This document shows, piece after piece, positions 15,768 through 24,979 of a stretch of 45,085 bases of DNA. The DNA is from an uncultured Lachnospiraceae bacterium (lineage in GTDB: Bacteria; Bacillota; Clostridia; Lachnospirales; Lachnospiraceae). The DNA lies in NCBI GenBank assembly GCA_947591155.1, contig CANQDA010000028.1, positions 1 through 45,085 of the forward strand. Reading direction: 5' to 3'. A program made the position numbers and the translations under genes. The notes under the pieces were generated by a model. It was given only the letters and a program-made list of their open reading frames with translations. It was not told the origin of the DNA and did not search any database. Every line of letters starts with the position of its first letter. The stretch's first letter is position 1.

Positions 15768-15813
15768 AGAGGGCATTCCAGAAGTCAAAATGACTGGAGG
15801 GATGCCCTCTTTG
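15768..15813 (+). terminator. Terminator after the Cys-free precursor
   Basis: AGAGGGCAT at 15768-15776 pairs perfectly with ATGCCCTCT at 15802-15810, with only a short T-run after it. It ends the RiPP locus. Confidence 0.65.
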
Positions 15814-15861
15814 ACTAGCCTGCGGGGCTAAGCCTTCCCGCTCGAAATCAGGAATAGAAAA

Positions 15862-15883
15862 CCCCGGAGTGCCAACTCCGGGG
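15862..15883 (-). terminator. Terminator after metF on the minus strand
   Basis: CCCCGGAGT and ACTCCGGGG form a nine-pair stem with a 4-base loop. Read on the minus strand it is followed by TTTTCTATT, so it terminates the metF operon. Confidence 0.85.
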
Positions 15884-15931
15884 CGTTCGTTATAAGCGAA
15901 TAAAGCAAAATAAGTAAAATCAAATTTTCGC

Positions 15932-16810
15932 TCAGATCCCTGCCATCTCGAGCAGGCCCGGAATCTTGGACTCCCAGCCGAGCGCCATGATGTGGACGCC
16001 CTGGCAGTACGGCTTGCACTCCTTGATGATGCGCGCCGTGATCTCGGTGCCGGTGACGCCGGCCTTGGTCTTTTCCTTGTCGGCCTTGAGCTCCTCGATC
16101 ATCTCGTCCGGAACATGGATGCCGGCGACGTTGTTGTTCATATACTTCGCCATGCCTGCGGACTTCGGGATCACGACGCCCAGCTGCACCGGCTTGCCGA
16201 ACTGCTTCGCCTTCTCCATGAATTTGATGAACTTCTCCGGCTCGAAGACGGCCTGGGTCTGGAAATAGTCCACGCCCGCGGCTACTTTGCGCTCCATCTT
16301 CGCGAGCTGCGCGTCGAGGGAATCGCTGCACGGGGATACGACCGCGCCCTTCGCGAACTTCGGCGGCTCGCCGACCAGCTCGTTTCCGCCCAGGTCCACG
16401 CCGGACTCAAGCTGTCTCACGGTGTGGATCAGGGAGACGGAATCCAGGTCGAAGACCGGCTTCGCCTGCGGGTGGTCGCCCATCTTCGTGTGGTCGCCCG
16501 TCAGCAGCAGGAGATTCTCGATCCCGAGCATCGCCGCGCTCAGAAGATCGGACTGCAGCGCGATGCGGTTCCTGTCGCGGCAGGTGAGCTGGAAGATCGG
16601 GGTGAGCCCCTCGTCCAGCAGGGCTTTACATGTGGCCAGAGATCCGAGACGCATCACGGAGGACTGGTTGTCCGTCACGTTCACCGCCGTGACGCCCTTC
16701 AGATAAGTTTTCGCTTCCTCGAGAAGACCCTCGATGTGACATCCCTTCGGCGGCCCTACTTCCGCAGAAACTACGAATTCGCCGCGCTCAAACAATTCAG
16801 TAATTTTCAT
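15932..16810 (-). CDS. metF: Methylenetetrahydrofolate reductase
   Basis: The 292-residue protein has the MTHFR TIM-barrel pattern: the start SAEVGPPKG, then VNVTDNQSSVMRLGSL, FQLTCRDRNRIALQSDLL, LLTGDHTKMGDHPQAKPVFDLDSVSLI and YFQTQAVFEPEKF. It reduces methylene-THF to methyl-THF with FAD in the cytoplasm, the last step of the methyl branch of the Wood-Ljungdahl pathway, and also feeds methionine synthesis. The upstream MetV and RnfC-like genes in the same operon point to an acetogen-type complex. AGGAG before the ATG supports the start. The operon ends at a terminator near 15862. Confidence 0.95.
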   Translation of the reverse strand: MKITELFERGEFVVSAEVGPPKGCHIEGLLEEAKTYLKGVTAVNVTDNQSSVMRLGSLATCKALLDEGLTPIFQLTCRDRNRIALQSDLLSAAMLGIENLLLLTGDHTKMGDHPQAKPVFDLDSVSLIHTVRQLESGVDLGGNELVGEPPKFAKGAVVSPCSDSLDAQLAKMERKVAAGVDYFQTQAVFEPEKFIKFMEKAKQFGKPVQLGVVIPKSAGMAKYMNNNVAGIHVPDEMIEELKADKEKTKAGVTGTEITARIIKECKPYCQGVHIMALGWESKIPGLLEMAGI

Positions 16811-16904
16811 TCTTTTATGCTCCTAATCATATTTTTTGTAAGGTAATGATCCAATCCCGATCCGCCTGTTTTACGAAAATGTATGTGAGGCGTTTCAGGC
16901 AGTT

Positions 16905-17525
16905 CTACTTTGTAGCGTCATCCGTCGCGAAATTGCGGATCTGGGTCGGGCACTTCAGCACGTCCAGACGCCCGATCTTCTCGAGCCTCCGGTAGATGCG
17001 TTCCCAGCCGCAGTCCATTTCGCTGTCGACCTCGCACTTGCCGTTCTTGGAACCGCCGCACTGGCCGTTGATCAGGCTCTTGGAGCAGGCCGTGATCGGA
17101 CAGATGCCTCCGGTCAGGTTCAGGTAGCACTCGCCGCACTGACCGCAGTCGTGCTCGATCGGCGTTACGCCCTGGAAGCCCGGCAGGCGGTAGGTATCGC
17201 AGGCCGCGCAGACTTTTTTGCTCTCCAGATACTCGGCGACGGTCTGTACGCCCACGCCGCAGGAGAAGACGAGCACTACGTCGGCTGCCTCGATCTCGCT
17301 CATGTGATGCTCGAGACGCAGCTTCAGGTTCTCCGGGTTGCATATGTAGTCGGTGGTGATGCTTCCGGTCACCTTTCCGTCAGCGAACAATTCCTTCTGT
17401 AATTCCGCGGCTTCCTTTTCCGGAAAATGGGTCTCCTTGCAGCCGTGGCAGTTGATGAGAAGGACTTTCTTGCCGTCCGCCAGTGAGAGGATCGTCTCTT
17501 TGGATTTCAATTCGGTAATCAACAT
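16905..17525 (-). CDS. metV: MetV-like methylenetetrahydrofolate reductase partner subunit
   Basis: The 206-residue Cys-rich protein carries CHGCKETHF, CGVGVQTVAEYLE, CGQCGECYLNLTGGICP and a CEVDSEMDCGWERIYRRLEKIGRLD tail. It is the MTHFR C-terminal-domain (MetV) family, which binds zinc or an iron-sulfur cluster and pairs with MetF. Nearly every one of these motifs recurs in the N-terminal half of the protein encoded upstream, so the two are paralogous. A GGGGGAT stretch precedes the ATG, and only one base separates it from the upstream stop. It lies between the fusion gene and metF in one operon. Confidence 0.88.
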   Translation of the reverse strand: MLITELKSKETILSLADGKKVLLINCHGCKETHFPEKEAAELQKELFADGKVTGSITTDYICNPENLKLRLEHHMSEIEAADVVLVFSCGVGVQTVAEYLESKKVCAACDTYRLPGFQGVTPIEHDCGQCGECYLNLTGGICPITACSKSLINGQCGGSKNGKCEVDSEMDCGWERIYRRLEKIGRLDVLKCPTQIRNFATDDATK

Positions 17526-17526
17526 A

Positions 17527-19491
17527 TCACTTCATCCCCCTTACTGCATTTTTTCCGGCTTTGATCTTGGAGACCAGCGGGATCTTGGAAGAGCAGATGT
17601 ACTCACAGCATCTGCACTCGACGCAGTCCATGACGTTCATATCCTTCATGGCCTGCCAGTTCTCCTCGTCCGCGTACTTCGCGAAGTAGAGCGGTGAAAG
17701 CTCCATCGGACAGACGTCCACGCAGCGCCCGCACTTGATACACTCGACGGTCTGTGTGTGGTCGGTGTCGATCGCGATGATGCCGTTCGAGCCCTTCAGG
17801 ATCGGGACGTCCAGATCGTTCAGCACAAAGCCCATCATCGGTCCGCCCATCTTGACGGTCACGTCGTCGCCGACGATGCCGCCGCAGTGCTCGATGAGCT
17901 CGCGGACGTTCGTGCCGATCTTCACGATGTAGTTGCCCGGCTTCGCGATGTGCTCGCCGGTCACCGTGACGACGCGCTCCACAAGCGGCATGCCGGTACG
18001 GATCGCGTCCGCGATCGCCTTCGTGGTGCTGATGTTGCTCACGACGACGCCCACATCCGCGGGAAGTCCGCCGCGCGGTACCTGTCTGCCCATCACGCGC
18101 TTGATCAGCGTTTTCTCAGCGCCCTGCGGGTATTTGGTCTTCGCCACAACGACGTCGATGTTGTCGATGTCAGCCACCTTGGACTGCATCAGCTCGATCG
18201 CATCTGGCTTGTTGTCTTCGATCACGATGAGACCCTTCTCGGCGCCCACGGTCTTGAGGATCGCCTTCAGGCCATAGATGATATCGTCCGAGAACTCCAG
18301 CAGCACTCTGTGATCCGCCGTCAGGAGCGGTTCGCACTCGCAGCCGTTTAAGAGGATCGTGTCGACCGGCTTGTTCGGCTTCAGCTTGACGGAGGTCGGG
18401 AAGCCCGCGCCGCCCATGCCGACGATGCCGCTCTCGCGGACGATCTCGATGATCTCGTCCGAGGTAAGGCTTTCGATATCGCCGTGCGGTTTCACGGATT
18501 CGTGCAGAGTATTTTTGCCGTCCGATTTGATGACGACAGACAGCATCTGGTCGCCTCTGGTCGGATGCAGGCGCGGCTCGATCGCGACGACGGTGCCGCT
18601 GATGCTCGAGTGGATCGGACTGCTGATGAAGCCGGCGGACTCGCCGATCTTCTGGCCTACTTTGACCTCATCACCCACCTCCACGACAGGAGTCGCCGGG
18701 GCGCCCGCATGCATGGACAGCGGGATGACGACGGTCTCAGGCTCCGGGAAGCGCTCAAGCGCGATGTGCTCGGAGTATTCCTTGCGCTCCGACGGATGCA
18801 CGCCGCCGTAGTAGCCGTCGAGACGGTTCTCGCGGATCGACTTCACATAGTCGGCCACGAACTTGTGGCTGGTCTTTGAATAGTCGCGCAGCTGCACGGG
18901 CTGATTTAAGAATTCCTCCAGACGGCCCTGTTTTGCGAGTCTCTGGTAAATTTTCTCCCATGCGCAGTCCTTGTTGCTGTCGACCTCGCACTTGCCGTTC
19001 TTCGCGCCGCCGCACTGGCCGTTGACGAGGCTCTTGGAGCAGTCGACGATCGGGCAGATGCCGCCGGTCACGTTCAGGTAGCACTGCGCGCAGGCGTCGC
19101 AGCTCTTCTTCGTGAGAGCCATGCCGTGATGTCCTGTGTAGTTCAGCGAATTGGTGGCTGTGTATACGGGCTTGTCGACCAGCTCTGCGACGGTCTGGAT
19201 GCCCAGTCCGCAGGAGACCACGAACACATTTTCCGCGCCTTCAGGGATCGCATCCTGCAGCTTCTTCGCTGTCTGGGTCTTGTTGCACAAAAAGTCGACT
19301 TTCACGGAATCTGTGACTGTCTTGCCGCACTCGGCCGCGATCTTCGCGAACGCTTCGCAGTCGGGTTCGTCCGTGGTCTCGAACTCTTTGAAGCACTTGT
19401 TACAGGCGATGACGAACAGCTGGTCCTTGTCGGCAAGTACCGAAGCCAATTCGTCATGCTCTTTCAACTGATACTTGGTATAGTTTTCCAA
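17527..19491 (-). CDS. MetV-RnfC fusion, electron-transfer subunit of the MTHFR complex (RnfC2-like)
   Basis: The 654-residue protein has two parts. Residues 1 to about 205 are a MetV-like domain (ACNKCFKEFET, CGLGIQTVAEL, CDACAQCYLNVTGGICP, CEVDSNKDCAWEKIYQRLAKQGRLE). The rest is an RnfC: a barrel-sandwich segment (PVVEVGDEVKVGQKIGE), the flavin/NADH region (GIVGMGGAGFPTSVKL, LLNGCECEPLLTADHR) and two [4Fe-4S] motifs (CIKCGRCVDVCP and CVECRCCEYICSS). In acetogens such RnfC2 subunits bring NADH electrons to MetFV. The frame is open to 19569, but AAGGTGG eight bases before the TTG at 19491 best fits the start. A strong promoter lies at 19624-19652. Confidence 0.88.
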   Translation of the reverse strand: MENYTKYQLKEHDELASVLADKDQLFVIACNKCFKEFETTDEPDCEAFAKIAAECGKTVTDSVKVDFLCNKTQTAKKLQDAIPEGAENVFVVSCGLGIQTVAELVDKPVYTATNSLNYTGHHGMALTKKSCDACAQCYLNVTGGICPIVDCSKSLVNGQCGGAKNGKCEVDSNKDCAWEKIYQRLAKQGRLEEFLNQPVQLRDYSKTSHKFVADYVKSIRENRLDGYYGGVHPSERKEYSEHIALERFPEPETVVIPLSMHAGAPATPVVEVGDEVKVGQKIGESAGFISSPIHSSISGTVVAIEPRLHPTRGDQMLSVVIKSDGKNTLHESVKPHGDIESLTSDEIIEIVRESGIVGMGGAGFPTSVKLKPNKPVDTILLNGCECEPLLTADHRVLLEFSDDIIYGLKAILKTVGAEKGLIVIEDNKPDAIELMQSKVADIDNIDVVVAKTKYPQGAEKTLIKRVMGRQVPRGGLPADVGVVVSNISTTKAIADAIRTGMPLVERVVTVTGEHIAKPGNYIVKIGTNVRELIEHCGGIVGDDVTVKMGGPMMGFVLNDLDVPILKGSNGIIAIDTDHTQTVECIKCGRCVDVCPMELSPLYFAKYADEENWQAMKDMNVMDCVECRCCEYICSSKIPLVSKIKAGKNAVRGMK

Positions 19492-19623
19492 TTGCTCACC
19501 CACCTTCCATGAGGAATATGTAAATATACAAATCACGCATCGGTTCGCCGCCGCTCCAAGCCTCTGCACATGAATGAAACGATACCGGGCGAAGCGTCAG
19601 GATTTGTGAATATTGTATAACCA

Positions 19624-19652
19624 AGTATAGCATAGAACCGTTTTATTATCCA
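19624..19652 (-). promoter_or_regulatory. Promoter of the metF/metV operon
   Basis: On the minus strand a TGGATA-like -35 (19647-19652), 17 bases and TATACT (19624-19629), with TGC directly before the -10 (extended -10). The leader of about 125 bases contains no riboswitch I recognise. Together with the next promoter it accounts for the gene-free stretch 19492-19844, which is divergent. Confidence 0.65.
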
Positions 19653-19690
19653 GTCTAAATATATGGAGAACGGAAATTTTCTGTATTATT

Positions 19691-19719
19691 TTGACAGACG
19701 TGTAATGTAGGGGTATAAT
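19691..19719 (+). promoter_or_regulatory. Sigma-A promoter of the hybrid histidine kinase
   Basis: A consensus TTGACA at 19691-19696, a 17-base spacer and TATAAT at 19714-19719. About 120 bases separate it from the kinase start. Confidence 0.8.
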
Positions 19720-19844
19720 ACGGGTAAAAATCCGTTTGTCCGGCCAGAGATCGGATGCGGAGCTATACGGGAAGTGGGACAGTCAGAAGGGGTGGGAGTG
19801 GTCGCCGGATAACCCGGATGGCATAGACACGGAGGTGTGTGTAC

Positions 19845-22055
19845 ATGTTTGGCGTCAGACTCAGAAAAAAATGGATCATTGCGTGGATGTTCGGCATTCT
19901 TCTGTGTGCCGCGCTGCCTGTCGTCGCCGATGAGACGGAGAGCGAAGGCGCTGTGACGGCTGCGGAGACGGCCGAAAGCGTTGCGGAGACGGAAGCAGAG
20001 CCGATCGAGGATACGGCGGCAGAAGAGCCTGACGAGACTTTGGATATGTCCGGATTTACACCAGAAGAGATCGCGCGCAACCGTGAATTCGGCGTCCTGA
20101 AGGTCGGCTATGTCAGCGACCGCAACCCGGTTTCCTTCAAAAACGAGGCGGGAGAGCTCGACGGTATCTCACGGAAGATCTTTGACCGCCTGCAGGAGAT
20201 CAGCGGACTGCGGTTCGAGTATGTGGAGCTGCCGGGCGGACCGGTGACGTACGACTATTTGCTGGGCGAGGGTTTCGACTTCGTGACCAGTGTGGAATAT
20301 AATGAGGAAAACAAGAAGGCCCGCGGGATCCTGATCAGTCATCCGTACCTCACGAGCAAGAAGGTCGTGGTGGGACGGCAGGATTTCGTGTTTGACGCGA
20401 ACGCGCATCTGAAGACGGCGATCTCGACCGGCTCGCAGACGCTCAAAAAGGTCATGGCGTCCCTGTATCCGAATTTCGAGCTGATCGACTTCGACACGAT
20501 GGAGGACTGCTTCGACGCCGTGAACGACGGTAAAGCGGACATCCTGATCCAGAATCAGTTCGTCGCGGAACGCTACCTTTACAAGCCTAAGTATGAGAAG
20601 CTGATCGTCGTCCCGGTGATCGGTATGGACGACCAACTCTGCTTTTCCGCCGTGACGCCCCTTGAGGAGACGGAAGGGGCGGAGTGGGAGCGCTGTGAGG
20701 AGCTCCTGAACGAGATCGACCGCGCGATCGCGCTGCTCACCGAGGATGAGGTGACGAACTATATTATAGAAGGGACGATGGAAAACATCTACGATCTCAC
20801 CTACGGGGACCTCTTTTACCGGTATCGATACGCGCTGCTCGCGTTGGCGGCGGCGTTTGTGCTGGTGCTGGTGATGATCGCGATGATCGCCCGCTACCGT
20901 GTGCGGACGGCGAACGCGCAGGCGGAGGCGAAGGCCAAGGGCAACTTCCTCTCGACGATGAGTCATGAGATCCGCACGCCCTTAAACGGCATGATAGGGC
21001 TCAATTACCTGATGGAGCAGAATCAGGACGACCGGCGGAAGATGAAGGAGTACCTGCAGCAGTCGTCGGCGACGGCGAAATATCTGCAGTCCCTGATCAA
21101 CGATATTCTGGATATGTCGAAGCTCGAGATGCACAAAATGGAGCTGGTGAACAGTCCGTTTTCCTTAAAGGACGCATTGACGGTGATCGAGACGATCGAG
21201 AAGAGCCGCATGGCCGACAAGGACATCGATTTCCGGATGGACATGGATCTTCCGCACCCGGTCCTTCTGGGCGACGAGGTGCGTCTGGAGCAGATCGTGT
21301 TGAACATGATCGACAACGCCTACAAGTTTACGCCCGCGGGCGGCCGCGTCCGTGTGCAGGTGCGGCAGACGCCGCCCGACGACAGCCGGACGTCTACGGA
21401 GATCAAGGTGTCCGACACGGGCTGCGGGATCAGCGAGGAGTTTCAGCAGAAGATCTTCCACTCGTTCACGCAGGAGCGCAACACGGTCTCCAAGGGCAAC
21501 CAGGGGACGGGGCTCGGCATGTCGATCAGCTATCTGCTTGCGGAACTGATGGGCGGAGATTTAAGCGTCGAGAGCAAGCTCGGAAAGGGGAGCTGTTTCA
21601 CCTTCTCCTTCCCGGCTGAGATCGTGCGGGCGGATCTGCAGGCGGAAGTTTCCGGCATGGAGGCGCAGGGCGGAAATGCGGCGGAAGGCTGCCACGTCCT
21701 CATCGCGGAGGACAACGAGCTGAACGGACAGATCCTCACGGAGATCCTGAGAGAAGAAGGATTCCGGACAAGCCTTGCCGTGAACGGGCAGGTGGCGGTC
21801 GATCTCTTCAAGGCGTCCGCCGAAGGTGAGTACGGCGTGATCCTCATGGATCTGAGAATGCCGGAGAAAGACGGCTACGAGGCGGCGAGGGAGATCCGGG
21901 AACTTCCGAGGGCGGACGCGAAGACGGTTCGGATCTTCGCCTGCACTGCGGATTCCTTTGAGGAAGACCGCGAAAAGGCGATCGCGTGCGGGATGGATAA
22001 CTTTATCGCGAAACCGGTGGACGTCAAGAAGCTGATCATGCTGCTGCGGTCGTGA
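19845..22055 (+). CDS. Hybrid sensor histidine kinase with periplasmic-binding-protein sensor domain
   Basis: The 736-residue protein has a signal/anchor helix at 8-25, an acidic linker, and an extracellular solute-binding (SBP3-like) domain at about 60-300 (VLKVGYVSDRNPVSFKNEAGELDG). A membrane helix at about 328-350 is followed by HisKA with His374 (STMSHEIRTPLNGMIG), an ATPase with NMIDNAYKF, DTGCGIS and GTGLGMSI boxes, and a receiver with phospho-acceptor Asp669 (MDLRMPEKDG) and a conserved Lys (AKPV). It is BvgS/EvgS-like in layout and probably senses an amino acid or similar solute. A GTG at 19839 is in frame, but GGAGGTG seven bases before the ATG at 19845 decides. No HPt protein or output regulator is nearby. 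Confidence 0.9.
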   Translation: MFGVRLRKKWIIAWMFGILLCAALPVVADETESEGAVTAAETAESVAETEAEPIEDTAAEEPDETLDMSGFTPEEIARNREFGVLKVGYVSDRNPVSFKNEAGELDGISRKIFDRLQEISGLRFEYVELPGGPVTYDYLLGEGFDFVTSVEYNEENKKARGILISHPYLTSKKVVVGRQDFVFDANAHLKTAISTGSQTLKKVMASLYPNFELIDFDTMEDCFDAVNDGKADILIQNQFVAERYLYKPKYEKLIVVPVIGMDDQLCFSAVTPLEETEGAEWERCEELLNEIDRAIALLTEDEVTNYIIEGTMENIYDLTYGDLFYRYRYALLALAAAFVLVLVMIAMIARYRVRTANAQAEAKAKGNFLSTMSHEIRTPLNGMIGLNYLMEQNQDDRRKMKEYLQQSSATAKYLQSLINDILDMSKLEMHKMELVNSPFSLKDALTVIETIEKSRMADKDIDFRMDMDLPHPVLLGDEVRLEQIVLNMIDNAYKFTPAGGRVRVQVRQTPPDDSRTSTEIKVSDTGCGISEEFQQKIFHSFTQERNTVSKGNQGTGLGMSISYLLAELMGGDLSVESKLGKGSCFTFSFPAEIVRADLQAEVSGMEAQGGNAAEGCHVLIAEDNELNGQILTEILREEGFRTSLAVNGQVAVDLFKASAEGEYGVILMDLRMPEKDGYEAAREIRELPRADAKTVRIFACTADSFEEDREKAIACGMDNFIAKPVDVKKLIMLLRS

Positions 22056-22157
22056 CCGTGTATGCCGCAGGCGTGGGGCATGGTTTTCCAGACTGCCGGA
22101 GGTACGCCTGTTCCTACGATTGGATTGTGAGTATTCAAAAAAATACAGCTTGTCCGC

Positions 22158-22186
22158 TTGCATGAACCGGCAAAATATTATATACT
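22158..22186 (+). promoter_or_regulatory. Promoter of the SEC-C protein gene
   Basis: TTGCAT at 22158-22163, a 17-base spacer and TATACT at 22181-22186. The leader is about 105 bases. Confidence 0.55.
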
Positions 22187-22297
22187 TCTCGCAAGCGCAG
22201 GGAGCTGTGCAGAAACGGAAAGTGTGGAAATTCCTGCGGAAGCAGGGTGTCTGGCATAGCCAGGAATACAGATAAAAATAAAGGATGGTAAGGTAAG

Positions 22298-22798
<501 letters not shown>

Positions 22799-22847
22799 TG
22801 TACCTGTGAAATTATCGTTTGGCCTGCAGGAGTACATGGAGGGCGAA

Positions 22848-23609
22848 ATGAAACATGTTTTGCAGACAGGATGCCTGATATTTGGCATCCTTTGCTTTCT
22901 CTATTATATCGGGATCACAGTGTACGCCGGGATACGGACGAGCCTGTCATGGCTCTGGATACTCATCGGACTCTTTTTCCTGCTGCTCTGGCGGCTGCAG
23001 CTTCGCGCGGCGGCGAATCCGGAGTCGGCGGCGCTCCGGTATGCGGTAAAGGGCATGTTTGCGCTGCTGCTCATCGCACTCGTTGTAATCGTATTGGTGG
23101 GAAGCCGTATCGTGGCCGGAATGTATACAAAGCAAGAGGCAGGGCTTGACTATGTGATCGTGCTCGGGGCTCAGGTGCGCGGGGAACGCCCGTCCCGCGC
23201 GCTTCGCAGACGGCTTGACCGGGCGGTGGAATATGCGCAGGAGAATCCTGATACCATATTGATTCTGTCCGGCGGGCAGGGGCCGGACGAGGGGATTAGC
23301 GAGGCGGAGTGCATGCGCCGCTATCTGACAGAGCATGGACTCTCAGAGGAACGCCTGATTCTCGAGGACAAGTCCACGAGCACGAGGGAAAATCTGCAGT
23401 TTTCGGCGAAACTCCTAAATCCGTCTGAAGACAGGGTCGGCGTGCTCACGAACAGCTTTCACGTGTACCGCGCGCGGATGCTCGCAAAAGCGCAGGGCTA
23501 TGCGCACGTATCGGGGATCCCGGCCTCGTCGGACTTAGGCATGCAGCCGCACAACGTCCTGCGGGAGATCTGTGGGGTGCTGGCGGAGCGTGTGCGAAGC
23601 CTGTTTTGA
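22848..23609 (+). CDS. YdcF-family (DUF218) membrane protein
   Basis: The protein of about 253 residues starts with three hydrophobic helices (residues 4-95) and then a DUF218 domain: DYVIVLGAQVRGERPSRALRRRLDRA, ILSGGQGPDEGISEAECMRRYL and LEDKSTSTRENLQF, where STSTREN is the family signature. Relatives act in cell-envelope metabolism (YdcF, SanA, ElyC); the exact reaction is not known. A GTG at 22806 and ATGs at 22836 and 22848 are possible starts; GGAGGG before 22848 is the best RBS, though its spacer is short. It follows the SEC-C gene by 49 bases in the same direction. Confidence 0.82.
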   Translation: MKHVLQTGCLIFGILCFLYYIGITVYAGIRTSLSWLWILIGLFFLLLWRLQLRAAANPESAALRYAVKGMFALLLIALVVIVLVGSRIVAGMYTKQEAGLDYVIVLGAQVRGERPSRALRRRLDRAVEYAQENPDTILILSGGQGPDEGISEAECMRRYLTEHGLSEERLILEDKSTSTRENLQFSAKLLNPSEDRVGVLTNSFHVYRARMLAKAQGYAHVSGIPASSDLGMQPHNVLREICGVLAERVRSLF

Positions 23610-23694
23610 ATTGCAGCGGAGCAAAAAATGATTCTGCAAAAACTTGAATATAGAATCATCCGGAATCAGAGAAAGTAGAATATGCGATGATGTG

Positions 23695-23730
23695 AAAAGC
23701 CGATGGCATAGGAACGCCATCGGCTTTTTT
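23695..23730 (+). terminator. Bidirectional terminator between the YdcF-family gene and the Rpn gene
   Basis: AAAAGCCGATGGC and GCCATCGGCTTTT form a thirteen-pair stem with an 8-base loop, with six T on the plus side and a T-run on the minus side. It can serve both convergent genes. Confidence 0.85.
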
Positions 23731-23744
23731 GACACTTGAGAATA

Positions 23745-24656
23745 TTATAGGATTCCGTATTCTTTCATCAGTTGCTCCTGATAGGCCGGATCAGACGCGG
23801 AGCGAGTCAGATCATCAAAACGCTTATCCTGTGACAGACATGTGATAAGCTGGTTGATGCGTTGCCGCTCTTGGGAAATACCTTGAGAAATACCTTGAGA
23901 AATACCTTCACGAAATCCCTCGCCGCGTATGGTCGCTATGTCATGCTCGTACATCTCTCGCCCTTCACACTGCAGGCGGATTTTTTCATCTTCGGTAAGG
24001 ACATGCAGATGCTCAGACGCTTCCTGAATCGCTTTGTTCTTTTCTGCAAGCATTTTGATCTCCTCCCATGTATTAGCCTGGAATAATTGCGCCCAGAGAT
24101 ATCTCTCTGAGGAGCGCTCCTCTTCCGGGATGTTCTCCAGTTGATCTAAGCATAGCATACGAAGAGAGAATTTGCCAGTGAAAATATGTATATTTTCTTT
24201 GTCCTCGATATCCGCGAGCTCATATTTGCTGTAGAATTTGTTCACTTCAGGGAACGGGGACTCACTCAGGATACCGATATGTACAGCCGGCAGGGCGTCT
24301 GCGTAATTCTGTCCGCGTTTGATCTGGCAATAGAGGCGGCAGAGATAGAAGAGGGCACGGTCTGGCCAGGCTTTATACGGGTACATTTGCATCTCCAGAT
24401 TGATCATACGGTCATTGTTCATGCAGACACGAACATCCATGATGCAGGTTTTGTTGTCGATGGCTTCGCCGAGGATAATAGGGTTGAGGATCTCGCAGGA
24501 GCGGATTTCCGTATAGGGGACGGGGAGCAGCGCCGCGAGCAGGTGGCGCAAGGTATCGTTGCTGCTCTGCATGAGCGCGCGAAACATGTAGTCGTTGGTG
24601 AGCGGGTAGTCGAGCGGGCCGCTCATGTTTTGCAGAAAATCAGTGTTCTGGGTCAT
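23745..24656 (-). CDS. Rpn-type PD-(D/E)XK nuclease / putative transposase
   Basis: The 303-residue protein has the PD-(D/E)XK transposase-family pattern: LTNDYMFRALMQ, then ILNPIILGEAIDNKTCIMDVRVCMN with the D and the E of NLEMQM as nuclease residues, then KAWPDRALFYLCRLYCQIKRGQNY. The C-terminus has the typical Rpn Gly-Ile-Ser-Gln tandem (three GISQ units) from a 12-bp repeat around 23870-23912. Related RpnA proteins promote recA-independent recombination. The gene looks intact. Its promoter is at 24834-24862 (minus). Confidence 0.85.
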   Translation of the reverse strand: MTQNTDFLQNMSGPLDYPLTNDYMFRALMQSSNDTLRHLLAALLPVPYTEIRSCEILNPIILGEAIDNKTCIMDVRVCMNNDRMINLEMQMYPYKAWPDRALFYLCRLYCQIKRGQNYADALPAVHIGILSESPFPEVNKFYSKYELADIEDKENIHIFTGKFSLRMLCLDQLENIPEEERSSERYLWAQLFQANTWEEIKMLAEKNKAIQEASEHLHVLTEDEKIRLQCEGREMYEHDIATIRGEGFREGISQGISQGISQERQRINQLITCLSQDKRFDDLTRSASDPAYQEQLMKEYGIL

Positions 24657-24833
24657 GAAAAGTCTCCTTTCCGGTATGAAATAGTTTGGTATACGCGATC
24701 AGCACCATTTATCATTTGATTTTTCGGAAAATGAAAATAATTGCAATCAAGTCAAGGTAACTACAAACTTTTCACATTTTTCAGCATTTGTAAGGGAAAA
24801 CGGCAGAACTGCCAGAGATTTCCGAACATAGAG

Positions 24834-24862
24834 AATATAACACGAATCAAAATAAATGTCAA
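24834..24862 (-). promoter_or_regulatory. Promoter of the Rpn gene
   Basis: Minus-strand TTGACA (24857-24862), 17 bases and TATATT (24834-24839). The leader is about 170 bases and AT-rich. Confidence 0.75.
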
Positions 24863-24944
24863 CAATAAAAAGAGATAAAGAAGGGCTGATATTTTGGACC
24901 GAAAAGCTTAAAGGAAAAATGATAATTAATTTATTGATAATTTC

Positions 24945-24973
24945 TTGACGAACAAATTTTTATTTGCTATAAT
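24945..24973 (+). promoter_or_regulatory. Promoter of the formate-THF ligase leader
   Basis: TTGACG at 24945-24950, a 17-base spacer and TATAAT at 24968-24973, a near-consensus sigma-A promoter. Transcription would begin near 24980, about 435 bases before the gene. Confidence 0.8.
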
Positions 24974-24979
24974 ACCACA

